Assembly (NCBI RefSeq): GCF_902859855.1
Contig: NZ_CADIKH010000003.1
Coordinates: 248,001-312,000 of the forward strand
Length of the DNA: 64,000 nt
Source of the DNA: Paraburkholderia humisilvae
GTDB taxonomy: Bacteria > Pseudomonadota > Gammaproteobacteria > Burkholderiales > Burkholderiaceae
Reading direction: 5' to 3'
Shown here: positions 38,711 to 47,568 of the stretch, in pieces
Layout of the letters: every line of letters begins with the position of its first letter
How positions within the stretch are numbered: the stretch's first letter is position 1
The notes under the pieces: model-generated
Told to the model about the DNA's origin: nothing
Databases searched by the model: none
The model's input: the letters and a program-made list of their open reading frames with translations, nothing else
Position numbers and translations under genes: made by a program

Positions 38711-39409
38711 ATGACTGCATTGCTAGCAAGCGTCCGCTCGGCTGAAGAAGCGTTCGATGCCGCCCAGGCCGGCGCCGAACTGATTGATCTGAAGGAACCG
38801 CGCAGCGGCGCTTTGGGCAGCGTCGCGACCGACGAAATCGCGCGCATCACGCGTGAGTTGCGTGCACGCTACCCGGTCAAACCGATCAGCGCGGCGATCG
38901 GCGACATGCCGAGCGACGCGCTCGATGACATCACCGCACGTGTGCTCGAGACGGGCGATACAGGTGTCGATTATGTCAAGGTCGGCGTGCATGCAGGTCC
39001 GCACGCGCGTGCGTGCCTCACCCATCTCGCCGGGTTACCCGCGCCGGTGTTGCCGGTATTGCTGTGCGATGACGGCATCGACCCGCAGCTGGTCGAACAT
39101 GCGCTCAACCTCGGTTTCGCGGGCATCGTATTCGACACCGCTGTGAAAGACGGCCGCACGCTATTCGATTGCATCGACGAGGCGACGCTGACCGCGTGCA
39201 TCGGCGCGATCCGCGCGAAAGGCGCGATGGTGGGTCTTGCCGGCTCGCTCGGCTGGGGTCAGCTCGATAAAATCCGCGCGCACGCGCCGGACATCGCAGG
39301 CTTTCGCGCCGCGCTGTGTGCCGATGGACGCACCGCGCGCCTCGACCCGCAGCGTGTCGCGCAATGGGCGGATGCATTGCATCGGCACCCGCACGCTCAA
39401 TACGCGTGA
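38711..39409 (+). CDS. mfnB: (5-formylfuran-3-yl)methyl phosphate synthase MfnB
   Basis: 232 residues, TIM barrel of the former DUF556. In methanogens MfnB condenses two glyceraldehyde-3-phosphate to 4-(hydroxymethyl)-2-furancarboxaldehyde phosphate, the furan head of methanofuran. Lys of DLKEPRSGALG and a second Lys in DTAVKDGRTLFD fit the catalytic lysines of the archaeal enzyme; the phosphate-binding loops (GLAGSLGW) are also there. It starts at ATG 38711 behind CTGGAGA. It is convergent with the mfnE-like gene 44 bp further on. Confidence 0.9.
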   Translation: MTALLASVRSAEEAFDAAQAGAELIDLKEPRSGALGSVATDEIARITRELRARYPVKPISAAIGDMPSDALDDITARVLETGDTGVDYVKVGVHAGPHARACLTHLAGLPAPVLPVLLCDDGIDPQLVEHALNLGFAGIVFDTAVKDGRTLFDCIDEATLTACIGAIRAKGAMVGLAGSLGWGQLDKIRAHAPDIAGFRAALCADGRTARLDPQRVAQWADALHRHPHAQYA

Positions 39410-39453
39410 GCGCACCGCTTTCGGGAATGCCGACGTAAACCCGCAGCCTGAAC

Positions 39454-40044
39454 CTAAGCCGCCGGCGAATTGAGCAAGCGCTCCCGCATCAACCCGACAT
39501 CGCCCTTGTTGAATAGCTCGACCACGTAATTCGCGTCATTCACGTATTCGACGAAACGCGCATCGAGCACGCCCTCCGACACGAGCAGTTCAAGCGGCCG
39601 GCCCGAGTCCACCGCGCACGACTTGACCACCATCAGCCGTTCCGCATTCAACGACGTCGACAGCCACGCCGCCAGGCTGTCCGACGTCGTGTCCCAGTTC
39701 GTCATCGCATTCGGCGTCGCGGTCAGCAGGCCGATCGGCATCCACACCGCGACCTTGCCATTGCGCAGCGCGCGCCGGATCATGTCTTCGTTGGTCGCGA
39801 GCACGAGTTCGGGCAGCACGCCCTGCATCATCAGCGCGTACTGCGTCATCGCGAGCAGGCACATGTTGTGGGCAGCCAGATCGCCGAATTCCCACTCCTT
39901 CTGATAGATGCGGACCCGATCAGCGAAATCGCCCCCACCCGGCACGATCACGATGCGCCCGCCGCCCACTTCCCAAAGCTGCGTTAGCCAATCGCGCAGC
40001 GACGGGTCGTGACTCAGGCTGCCCCCGATTTTCACCACCCACAT
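39454..40044 (-). CDS. MfnE-like amino-acid-kinase-fold kinase of methylofuran synthesis
   Basis: 196 residues, beginning MWVVKIGGSLSHDPSLRDWL with the amino acid kinase family phosphate motif KIGGS, then IVIVPGGGDFADRVR and near the C-terminus VNDANYVVELFNKGD. In methanogens, MfnE of this superfamily phosphorylates aminomethylfuran-methyl phosphate to the diphosphate. By homology and neighbours this should be the bacterial counterpart. It is shorter than classical aspartate kinases. The ATG at 40044 has GAGGGA upstream; the frame upstream is unlikely to be coding. Same strand and order as the mfnD- and mfnF-like genes. Confidence 0.8.
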   Translation of the reverse strand: MWVVKIGGSLSHDPSLRDWLTQLWEVGGGRIVIVPGGGDFADRVRIYQKEWEFGDLAAHNMCLLAMTQYALMMQGVLPELVLATNEDMIRRALRNGKVAVWMPIGLLTATPNAMTNWDTTSDSLAAWLSTSLNAERLMVVKSCAVDSGRPLELLVSEGVLDARFVEYVNDANYVVELFNKGDVGLMRERLLNSPAA

Positions 40045-40149
40045 GTCGTTCCCTCGCTCTGTTCCGACTTCACCGGCATCGCTCGTCGTATCCGCGGCCG
40101 GATGTGTGCTGCATGGGTCGCTTGTAATTCGGCTATCCCCCTTCATGAG

Positions 40150-41304
40150 TCACGCTACGCGAGCGGGCTCGGCTTCAGCAGCGCGTGTTTCGCTTGCACC
40201 CGGCGCCGCATCCGCCGCCATCAGCAACGCGACCGCCACGCTCGGCGCGCAGGTCGCGATCCATTCATTCAGTTCATGCGTATCTGCGTGCGCGCTTGCT
40301 GAACACACGCCACCGGCGAGCTCACTGAAATCGACGTAGGCGCGCCCCATGCGGCGCGCCAGTTCAGCCACCAGAAAACGCCCGCACCCCGCGCCGACCA
40401 GCGGCGCATCCGCCAACGCAGGATGCGCGTCGCGAACTTGCGCGACGGTTGCACCGATCGTGCGTAACTGCTCGAGCCGCCAGGTCTGCGCGAACGCGCG
40501 CCATTCATCCGTGCTTGCATCGGCCGCGTCACGGCCGATCATCCGTGCGAGTCGTGCGCAACTCGCGTCGACGGTTTTTGGGCCGTTATCCGCACTGGGA
40601 TGCTGATCGTGCGGCGGCCATAGTTCGCCGGTCAGCCGGTAGATATCCGCACTCGTCGCAAACCATTCGTTCATCACGCCGGTAGTTTCGCCACGAAACG
40701 CGATACGGTGCGCAACCCCGCACAGCGGCGTGCGTACGACCCCTTGGTAAACCAGTTCGCCGGTTGCGAGCCGGGCCGCATCGTTCGCTCCGCGCGCCAC
40801 CACCTGCGCGTCGACGATCGGCACGACATCGGTCGTCGTACTGCCGATGTCGATCAAGAGCGCGTGGGGTCGCCGCGTCGCAACCCACTGCGACGTCGCG
40901 AGCCAGTTCGCGGATGCCACCGCGCGCCACCGCACGATCGCGTCGGCAGGCGTCAGCCAGCCATGCCACCCGGCGAAAAACCGCACGGCATCCCCTAGCC
41001 GCGCGGCAAGCGTCTGCACCAGCACGCGCACGCCTTGCTCGCGATCCGCGAACAGATCGACCATTTCGCCGGTCATCGTCACGGCGTGGCGCGAGCCTTG
41101 CGCGCCGGCGTCGGGCCAGCGCACCAACACTTCGTCGACCACACGTTCGAGATGCGCGAGCCCCTGCCACAACGGACAGGCCCACTGCGCGACGTCGACG
41201 AGCGTCCCCGCAGCATCGGCGATCGATACCTTCACATGCGCGCCGCCGACGTCCCAGCCGAACACCGCGCGCGTGCCGGTTGCGCGATCGTCGGCGCCGC
41301 TCAT
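40150..41304 (-). CDS. Hydantoinase/oxoprolinase-like H4MPT-linked protein, MfnF-like
   Basis: 384 residues. The N-terminus TRAVFGWDVGGAHVKVSI and the central LLIDIGSTTTDVVPI are the two phosphate motifs of an ASKHA fold; the family is known as H4MPT-linked C1 transfer pathway protein. In methanogens MfnF couples the furan diphosphate to gamma-glutamyltyramine, and this is the probable role here with a tyrosine- or tyramine-type partner. It overlaps the mfnD-like gene by four bases and is followed 105 bp on by the mfnE-like gene, so these act as a set. It is Ala-rich at the C-terminus. Confidence 0.8.
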   Translation of the reverse strand: MSGADDRATGTRAVFGWDVGGAHVKVSIADAAGTLVDVAQWACPLWQGLAHLERVVDEVLVRWPDAGAQGSRHAVTMTGEMVDLFADREQGVRVLVQTLAARLGDAVRFFAGWHGWLTPADAIVRWRAVASANWLATSQWVATRRPHALLIDIGSTTTDVVPIVDAQVVARGANDAARLATGELVYQGVVRTPLCGVAHRIAFRGETTGVMNEWFATSADIYRLTGELWPPHDQHPSADNGPKTVDASCARLARMIGRDAADASTDEWRAFAQTWRLEQLRTIGATVAQVRDAHPALADAPLVGAGCGRFLVAELARRMGRAYVDFSELAGGVCSASAHADTHELNEWIATCAPSVAVALLMAADAAPGASETRAAEAEPARVA

Positions 41305-42398
41305 GATGGCGTCCTGCCGACGAACAGCGGCGCCCGCGCGCTAGCCGCGCCCGGCTGCGCCTGCATCGAATGACCGGTACGCACGCCATGCGCGGCGAGC
41401 ACATCCGCGGCAAGATTGCGCCCGAGCCGCGCGGACAAGCCGACATACGCCATCGTCACACGCGGGTTAACCTCGATGACGATCGGCCCGCGCGCCGGAT
41501 GCCACACCACGTCGATACCGACGAACCCGCGCAGGCCCGGCAGCGCGGCCGCCGAGTGTTGCGCCAGCGTCTCCAGCACGCAGCCTTGCGGGCTGCGAGG
41601 GTCGATCTGATCGATATCCACGCCTTCGAATGCCACGACGCGCCCCGCATGCGCCGCCGACGCCGCGTCGGCTACGCCAATCCGCTGCCGGTTGATGCTG
41701 ACGAGCCGTGCGCCCGCTGCCCCCCCGCAGATCAGCGACAGACTCAGCGCTTCACCCTCCACCCACGCCTGCAACACCGGGTTGCGTCCGTCGGCGGCAC
41801 GTGCGCGATAGTCCGCACACGCTTCACGCACATTCTCGTAGCGCCACGTATCGAGGCCGCCCGCGCCGTCGTCGGGCTTCACCACCCATCCGGCCACGCC
41901 GTCCGCGCTGGCGCGTGCAACATCCGTGTCAAGCATGCCGGGATCGAGTGCGGGCGTCGTCGCGATGCCGTGAGCCGCGAGCAGCGCCGCGGTCGCGCGC
42001 TTGCTCGACGCGAGGCTGATCGCTTCCGGCGTGCAACCGAGCCAGCGGTTCGCGCCGACCGCTTCGGCAAGCTTCAGCATCAGGCCGTCGCATTCCGGCG
42101 CGACGATCGACGCGTAATCGTGCGCGCGCGCCGCCCGCGCGACGAAGTCCATCATCGGCTCCCCGGGCGCGGCACAATAGTGCGGCAGCGGACTGCGCGA
42201 CGCGGCCGCGGCTTCGAAGCGCGAACTCGCAAAGCTGACGTCGACGTTGTCGAGCGCACGCACGTCCTGCACGATCGCATCGCGCATCGCGCGGCCTTCG
42301 ACGATCAGCGCACTCAAGTCGGCGAGACCGCTTTCGCCCGCAAGATCGGGGTCGATGCCGCCGCCGGTGAGATACTCGTACACAAACAGCCTGATCAA
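41301..42398 (-). CDS. ATP-grasp ligase, MfnD-like (glutamate ligase of methylofuran synthesis)
   Basis: 365 residues. The N-terminal motif LIRLFVYEYLTGGG, the nucleotide-binding GWVVKPDDGAGGLDT, and the metal-binding Glu/Asn in IVIEVNPRVTMAYVGLS mark an ATP-grasp enzyme. Methanogen MfnD ligates glutamate to tyramine. The gene starts best at TTG 42398, with GGAG eight bases upstream; starting at ATG 42422 would run through the start of the divergent HisA-like gene. Its start lies only 13 bp from that gene's ATG. Assignment rests on fold plus gene neighbours. Confidence 0.75.
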   Translation of the reverse strand: MIRLFVYEYLTGGGIDPDLAGESGLADLSALIVEGRAMRDAIVQDVRALDNVDVSFASSRFEAAAASRSPLPHYCAAPGEPMMDFVARAARAHDYASIVAPECDGLMLKLAEAVGANRWLGCTPEAISLASSKRATAALLAAHGIATTPALDPGMLDTDVARASADGVAGWVVKPDDGAGGLDTWRYENVREACADYRARAADGRNPVLQAWVEGEALSLSLICGGAAGARLVSINRQRIGVADAASAAHAGRVVAFEGVDIDQIDPRSPQGCVLETLAQHSAAALPGLRGFVGIDVVWHPARGPIVIEVNPRVTMAYVGLSARLGRNLAADVLAAHGVRTGHSMQAQPGAASARAPLFVGRTPS

Positions 42399-42411
42399 GG
42401 GACACTCTCCG

Positions 42412-43161
42412 ATGCGGGTCATACCGGTTCTCGATCTACTCGACGGACACGCGGTGCGCGCGATACGGGGTGACCGTGCGAACTACCGCCCTATCCAGTC
42501 GTCCTTGTGCGCGACGAGCGAACCGCTCGCCGTCGCGCGCGCGCTACTCGAAGCAAGTGGCGCCGACACGCTGTATGTCGCCGACCTCGGCGCGATCGTC
42601 GCGCAACACGCCGATACCTCAACCCTCGCCGCGCTGTGCTCCGGCCTGAACCCTCCCAGCTCCACCCCCCGCCATTCCATCCAGATCTGGCTCGACGCGG
42701 GCTTCGCCGACTACACATCGATGCATGCGCACCTCATGCGGATCGGCGCGCCGCGCGGCGCACTCGTGCCGGTGTTCGGCTCCGAGACGCTGCGCACACC
42801 CGACGCGCTGCGTGAGGCCGAACGCGCCGGCTATCAGCCGATCCTGTCGCTCGATCGCCGTGCGGGCCGTCCGCTTCATGCGCCGGGCACGGCTGCCACG
42901 CTGCACGACACACCTGCGTGGTGGCCGGCGCGCGTGATCGCGATGACTCTCGACCGCGTCGGCGCCTACGAAGGCCCCGACCTCGCTACGTTCAACGCAC
43001 TGCGCGAGCGTGCCGGCGGCGAACGCATCGTGATCGGCGCCGGCGGTATTCGCCATCGCGCCGATCTCGATGCCGCCGCGCAGAGTGGCGCACAGGCGTG
43101 GCTCGTCGGCTCGGCGCTGCACGACGGCAAGCTGGCGGCGTCGCCGCATGCTGTCAGGTGA
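42412..43161 (+). CDS. HisA/HisF-like TIM barrel protein of the H4MPT gene set
   Basis: 249 residues. MRVIPVLDLLDGHAVRAIRG resembles the HisA start, with an Asp where HisA has its first catalytic acid; a second Asp in PILSLDRRAGR could be the other, and the phosphate loop is IVIGAGGIRHRADLDAA. It is divergent from the mfnD-like gene and not in a his operon, so it is more likely a cofactor-pathway isomerase than HisA itself. No reaction is known to me. Start ATG 42412 with AAGGGA upstream. It is followed by the fhc operon after 179 bp. Confidence 0.75.
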   Translation: MRVIPVLDLLDGHAVRAIRGDRANYRPIQSSLCATSEPLAVARALLEASGADTLYVADLGAIVAQHADTSTLAALCSGLNPPSSTPRHSIQIWLDAGFADYTSMHAHLMRIGAPRGALVPVFGSETLRTPDALREAERAGYQPILSLDRRAGRPLHAPGTAATLHDTPAWWPARVIAMTLDRVGAYEGPDLATFNALRERAGGERIVIGAGGIRHRADLDAAAQSGAQAWLVGSALHDGKLAASPHAVR

Positions 43162-43252
43162 ATCGCAAACACAATATCCATGCCAAGCGGCAACACGCGC
43201 GTAGAACGCAATCCAATCGCAAGGAACGCGCGGCGCGGCTCGCGCAAGTGAC

Positions 43253-43284
43253 ACTGTGTTCCAGCGCGACGCACATACTGTGTT
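43253..43284 (+). repeat. Direct repeats ACTGTGTT before fhcBADC
   Basis: ACTGTGTT occurs at 43253-43260 and again at 43277-43284, 24 bp apart (about two helical turns), in the gap before fhcB. The spacing would suit a dimeric activator. CATACT at 43274-43279 could be a -10. Seen by eye only. Confidence 0.3.
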
Positions 43285-43340
43285 GCGCATGCTGACTTCG
43301 CCGCCGCCTGTCATCGTTCAGATCAGCTTGCGCGATCGGC

Positions 43341-44771
43341 ATGGAGCTTGCTGTACGACGCGGCATGCACGATCCAACCTCCCCCGCGCCGCGTGGCGGT
43401 CAGGCGGCCGCGCCGGTTGCGCGGCCGGCGTCCGCTTTAGCCGCGTCCCGATCGATCACGCACGACTGGACTTGCCCCTTCTGCCCGCTGCTGTGCGACG
43501 ACATCGACGCACATGTGCGCGACGACGCGACGATCGTCGCGCCCACGACCGAGTGCCCACGCCTTGCCGACGCGCTCACGCATTACGGCGCCGCCGACAG
43601 CCACTGCCCGCCGTCGATCGACGGCCAACCCGCCGCGCCCGACGCCGCGCTTGCGCATGCAGCCGACATCCTCGGGCGCGCGCAGCGACCGCTGTTCGGC
43701 GCATGCGCGACGGATGTCGCGGGCGCGCGCGCGCTCTACACGCTCGCAGCCGCATGCGGCGCAACGCTCGATACGCTGCACGGCGACGCGCTGAGCGCAG
43801 CGACGCTCGCACTACAGGACCGCGGCGCGTTCTTTACGACCCTGTCGGAGGTGCGTTCGCGCGCTGACCTGCTGATCGTGTTCGGCTGCGCACCCGCGCA
43901 AAATCACCCGCGCTTTTACGAGCGTGCGCTTGCCGGTGCAAGCGGCACCGCGAGGCCGCGCACACTCTGCTTCGTCGGCTGTCCGGTCGATCCGGCGGCA
44001 AGCCGCGTCGCCCACGCATGTTGCGAAGCGATCCTCGCTGAGGCCGCGCCGCACGATCTGCTTGCGTTGTGGTCCGCCATCGCGGAAGGCCGCAACCCGG
44101 CCACGTTCGAAAAAGGCTCGGCTGAAACCGCGCATATCGCGACCCAACTCGCGGCACTGGGCGCGCGCATCGCGTCGGCGCACTACACGGCGTTTGTCTA
44201 CGAGCCCGCGGCGCTGCCGCAACCGCACGCGGCACTGCTGATCGAAGCGCTGCACCGGATCGTCAAGGCGATCAACCGGACCCGCCGCGCGGGCGCGCTG
44301 GCGCTCGGCGGCGCGGACGGCACGCTGACCGTGAACCAGACTGTGACCTGGCTATCCGGCCTGCCGCTGCGCACGCGCGTGTCCCGCCCCGATCGGCCGG
44401 AAGGCACGCCGCCCCTTGAGCACGACCCATATCGCTATCGCACCGAACGTCTGCTGCAAGCGCGCGAGGTCGATGCGCTGCTGTGGGTGACGAGCTTCGC
44501 GCCGCATCCGCTGCCCGCCGCGCTCGATCCGCAGGTGCCGGCCATCGTGCTTGGGCCGCCCGCGCTGGCGAAAACGCTCGCGCCGCGTGCGGCGCCCACG
44601 GTGTTTATGCCCGTCGCGACACCGGGGGTCGACCGCGACGGTCATCTGTTCAGGCTCGATACCTCCGTCGTCACACCGTTGCATCCGGCGCGGCAGAGCG
44701 GTCTGCGCAGCGTCGCCGAGATCGCCGCGGATCTGGCCGAGCGTATCGCCGGCGCGAGGAGTCCGTCATGA
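43341..44771 (+). CDS. fhcB: FhcB, subunit B of formyltransferase/hydrolase complex
   Basis: 476 residues, related to formylmethanofuran dehydrogenase subunit B, a molybdopterin-oxidoreductase fold. Near residues 43-51 it has DWTCPFCPLLCDDI and a later TECPRL, so Cys ligands of an iron-sulfur-type site remain. In bacterial Fhc complexes this subunit is thought to be structural, since formate is released by the FhcA hydrolase and not oxidised by tungsten/molybdenum pterin. The start is either ATG 43341 or 43365; neither has a strong ribosome site. It overlaps fhcA by four bases. Confidence 0.88.
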   Translation: MELAVRRGMHDPTSPAPRGGQAAAPVARPASALAASRSITHDWTCPFCPLLCDDIDAHVRDDATIVAPTTECPRLADALTHYGAADSHCPPSIDGQPAAPDAALAHAADILGRAQRPLFGACATDVAGARALYTLAAACGATLDTLHGDALSAATLALQDRGAFFTTLSEVRSRADLLIVFGCAPAQNHPRFYERALAGASGTARPRTLCFVGCPVDPAASRVAHACCEAILAEAAPHDLLALWSAIAEGRNPATFEKGSAETAHIATQLAALGARIASAHYTAFVYEPAALPQPHAALLIEALHRIVKAINRTRRAGALALGGADGTLTVNQTVTWLSGLPLRTRVSRPDRPEGTPPLEHDPYRYRTERLLQAREVDALLWVTSFAPHPLPAALDPQVPAIVLGPPALAKTLAPRAAPTVFMPVATPGVDRDGHLFRLDTSVVTPLHPARQSGLRSVAEIAADLAERIAGARSPS

Positions 44772-46531
44772 GCCTTGCGCGACTGACCGGCGGCGTCGTC
44801 TACGATCCGGCCAACGGCGTGAACGGCGAGCGGCGCGACCTGTACTTCCGCGACGGCCGCATCGTCGATGGGTCTGATCACGCAGGCGTCGACCACGACT
44901 ACGACGCGCGCGGGATGATCGTGATGGCAGGCGGTATCGACCTGCATTCGCATATCGGCGGCGGCAAGACGAACCTGTCGCGCCTGCTGCTGCCGGAAGA
45001 CCATCGCGCAGACCCGCCGCGCGGCGCGGCGTACGAAGCGGTGCGCGACACCAACGGCCGCTACCTGCGCTTGCCGTCGTGCGGCGTTTGCGCACCGGGT
45101 ACGCTCGCCACCGGCTATCGCTATGCGGAGATGGGTTATACCGCCGCGTTCGAGCCGGCGATGATCGCGTCGAATGCGCGCCATGCGCATCTGGAGATGG
45201 GCGACACGCCGATCATCGATCACGGCGCCTACGTGATGCTAGGCAATGACGAACTGCTGCTGCAGATGCTCGCCGCCCATGAAGACTTCGAGCAACTGCG
45301 CGACTATGTCGGCTGGACCATGCATGCCAGCCGCGCACTCGGCGTCAAAGTCGTGAATCCGGGCGGCATCTCGGCATTCAAGTTCAATCAGCGCGCGCTC
45401 GACGTCGACGAAGCGCACGTGCACTACGGCATCACGCCGCGCGACATCCTGCGCACGCTGACGCGCGCGCTGACCGAGTTGCGCGTGCCGCATCCGCTGC
45501 ACGTGCACGCCAGCAATCTTGGCGTGCCCGGCAACCTCGCGTCGACCATCGCGACGATGGACGCCGCCGACGGCCTGCCGATCCACCTGACGCACATCCA
45601 GTTCCACAGCTACGGCACCGAAGGGCCGCGCAAGTTTTCGTCGGGCGCGCGCGCGATTGCCGAAGCGGTCAACGCGCGGCCCAATGTATCGATCGACGTC
45701 GGCCAGATCATTTTCGGGCAGACCGTCACCGCATCCGGCGATACGATGATGCAGTTCAGGAACGCGCCGCTCGCGAACCCGCGCAAATGGATTCTCGGCG
45801 ACATCGAATGCGATGCAGGCTGCGGCGTCGTGCCGTTCCGCTACCGCGAGCAAAGCTACGTGAATGCGCTGCAGTGGATCATCGGCCTCGAGATCTTTCT
45901 GCTGGTCGACGACCTATGGCGCGTGTCGATGACCACCGATCATCCAAACGGTGGACCGTTTACCAGTTATCCGCACCTGATCCGGTTGCTGATGGACAAG
46001 TCGTTTCGCGACGCGCAACTCGACCGGCTGCATCCGGAAGCGAAGGTCGCCAGCGCATTGGCGGAACTGAAGCGCGAGTTCTCGCTGTACGAAATCGCCA
46101 TCATCACGCGTGCGGGGCCGGCGCGACTGCTCGGCCTCGCCGATCGCGGCCAACTGGGCGTCGGCGCGGCCGCCGATATCGCCGTCTATCGCGACGAAGC
46201 GGACCGTGAGCGGATGTTCACGTCGCCCGCGTATGTGTTCAAGGACGGCGAACTGGTCGCGCGCGACGGCAACCTCGTGTCGACGCCGACCGGCGGCATT
46301 CATTACGTGTCGCCGGAATTCGACCGCGGCATCGTGCAGACCGTGCGCGCGTTCAGCGACGCGAACCTGGTCGGCGACTTCGTGCACGCAGCGATCAGCG
46401 ACGACGAAATCTGTGCCTGCTGCCGCGGCGGCCGGCTACTGCCGGTCGAATGTTTTACGCATACCGCCGCGCGCGCTGCCGTGCCGCACACGCCGACCGC
46501 CCCGCCGTCATCGTCCAGCGGGCAGCCTTGA
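44768..46531 (+). CDS. fhcA: FhcA, formyl-methylofuran hydrolase subunit
   Basis: 587 residues, amidohydrolase fold with a dinuclear zinc site: HSHIGGGKTN near residue 60, KVVNPGGISAFKFNQ, HVHASNLG, THIQFHSYG and the terminal metal/acid MTTDHPNGGPF. It hydrolyses formyl-methylofuran to formate plus the cofactor, the last step of the H4MPT route. A C-terminal Pro/Ser/Ala extension follows the domain. The ATG at 44768 is in the fhcB stop (ATGA). It is cytosolic, in complex with FhcB, C and D. Confidence 0.94.
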   Translation: MSLARLTGGVVYDPANGVNGERRDLYFRDGRIVDGSDHAGVDHDYDARGMIVMAGGIDLHSHIGGGKTNLSRLLLPEDHRADPPRGAAYEAVRDTNGRYLRLPSCGVCAPGTLATGYRYAEMGYTAAFEPAMIASNARHAHLEMGDTPIIDHGAYVMLGNDELLLQMLAAHEDFEQLRDYVGWTMHASRALGVKVVNPGGISAFKFNQRALDVDEAHVHYGITPRDILRTLTRALTELRVPHPLHVHASNLGVPGNLASTIATMDAADGLPIHLTHIQFHSYGTEGPRKFSSGARAIAEAVNARPNVSIDVGQIIFGQTVTASGDTMMQFRNAPLANPRKWILGDIECDAGCGVVPFRYREQSYVNALQWIIGLEIFLLVDDLWRVSMTTDHPNGGPFTSYPHLIRLLMDKSFRDAQLDRLHPEAKVASALAELKREFSLYEIAIITRAGPARLLGLADRGQLGVGAAADIAVYRDEADRERMFTSPAYVFKDGELVARDGNLVSTPTGGIHYVSPEFDRGIVQTVRAFSDANLVGDFVHAAISDDEICACCRGGRLLPVECFTHTAARAAVPHTPTAPPSSSSGQP

Positions 46532-46548
46532 GCGCGAGCGAGCGAACC

Positions 46549-47568
46549 ATGCAGATCAACGGAACCCTGATCGACGACACCTTTGCGGAAGCCTTCCCGA
46601 TGAAGGCGACGCGGCTCGTGATCACCGCGCATACGCCCACATGGGCGCGCGCGGCCGCGCAATCGCTGTCCGGCTTCGCGACGTCGGTGATCGACTGCGG
46701 CTGCGAAGCGGGCATCGAGCGCGAGCTCGACGCGGCCGACACGCCCGACGGCCGGCCCGGCATTGCGGTGCTGATGTTCGCGGTATCGTCGAAGGAGCTC
46801 GCGAAGCAGATCATGCGGCGCGTCGGCCAATGCGTGCTGACCTGCCCGACCACGGCCGTCTACAGCGGCATCGATCCGCAGACCAGCCGCGCGCCGCTGT
46901 CCGATCGGGCGCCGCTCGGCGGTGCGCTGCGCTTTTTCGGCGACGGCTGGCAGATCGCCAAGATGCTCGGCGATACGCGCTACTGGCGCGTGCCGGTAAT
47001 GGACGGCGAGTTTGTCTGCGAAGAGTCGGCGGTGACGGTGAAAGCCGTGGGCGGCGGCAACCTGCTGCTGCTGGCGCGCGACATCGACCATGCGCTCGCG
47101 GCCGCCGAGGCGGCGGTTGCCGCAATGCATCAATTGCCGAATGTGATTACGCCGTTTCCGGGCGGCGTCGTGCGCTCGGGGTCGAAGATCGGCTCGAAGT
47201 ACGCGGGCGCCGTCGCGTCAACCAACGATCCGTTCTGCCCGACGCTAATTGGCGTCGCGAAACGCACCGAGCTGACCGCCGAAGTGGGCTGCGTGCTGGA
47301 GATCGTGATCGACGGACTCACCGACGCCGACGTCGGCGCCGCGATGACGGCGGGCATCGCGGCCGCGTCGCGTGCAGGCGGTGTGCTGCGGATTTCGGCG
47401 GGAAACTATGGCGGGAAGCTCGGCCCGTATCACTTTCACTTGCATGCGCTCGCCGCGTCGATCAGGGCGGCGACGGGCCCGGCGGGCGCCGACACGTCAC
47501 GGGGCACGTCGGGACCTCGGCTGGGCAGCAGGACAGCGGGGCCAGGCACCGGCGGGAGCACGCCATGA
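46549..47568 (+). CDS. fhcD: FhcD, formylmethanofuran:H4MPT formyltransferase
   Basis: 339 residues. It moves the formyl group from formyl-H4MPT to methylofuran. Family signatures: MQINGTLIDDTFAEAFPMKA, IDCGCEAGIE, TCPTTAVYSG, FCEES-like FVCEESAV, FPGGVVRSGSKIGSKY, and NYGGKLGPYHFHLH near the end. The C-terminus has a Gly/Ser/Thr tail of about 30 residues beyond the family end. The ATG at 46549 starts the conserved domain; it overlaps fhcC by four bases. Confidence 0.94.
   Translation: MQINGTLIDDTFAEAFPMKATRLVITAHTPTWARAAAQSLSGFATSVIDCGCEAGIERELDAADTPDGRPGIAVLMFAVSSKELAKQIMRRVGQCVLTCPTTAVYSGIDPQTSRAPLSDRAPLGGALRFFGDGWQIAKMLGDTRYWRVPVMDGEFVCEESAVTVKAVGGGNLLLLARDIDHALAAAEAAVAAMHQLPNVITPFPGGVVRSGSKIGSKYAGAVASTNDPFCPTLIGVAKRTELTAEVGCVLEIVIDGLTDADVGAAMTAGIAAASRAGGVLRISAGNYGGKLGPYHFHLHALAASIRAATGPAGADTSRGTSGPRLGSRTAGPGTGGSTP

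Noticed and set aside
42412-43161. Histidine biosynthesis hisA
   Set aside because: No his genes nearby, sequence is a divergent HisA-like type, and context is H4MPT/methylofuran.
43437-44255. Antisense frames over fhcB
   Set aside because: GC-rich shadows with no conserved pattern.
46110-47564. Upstream in-frame extension of fhcC
   Set aside because: Runs over fhcA and fhcD; Arg-rich. FhcC begins at the overlapping ATG 47565.
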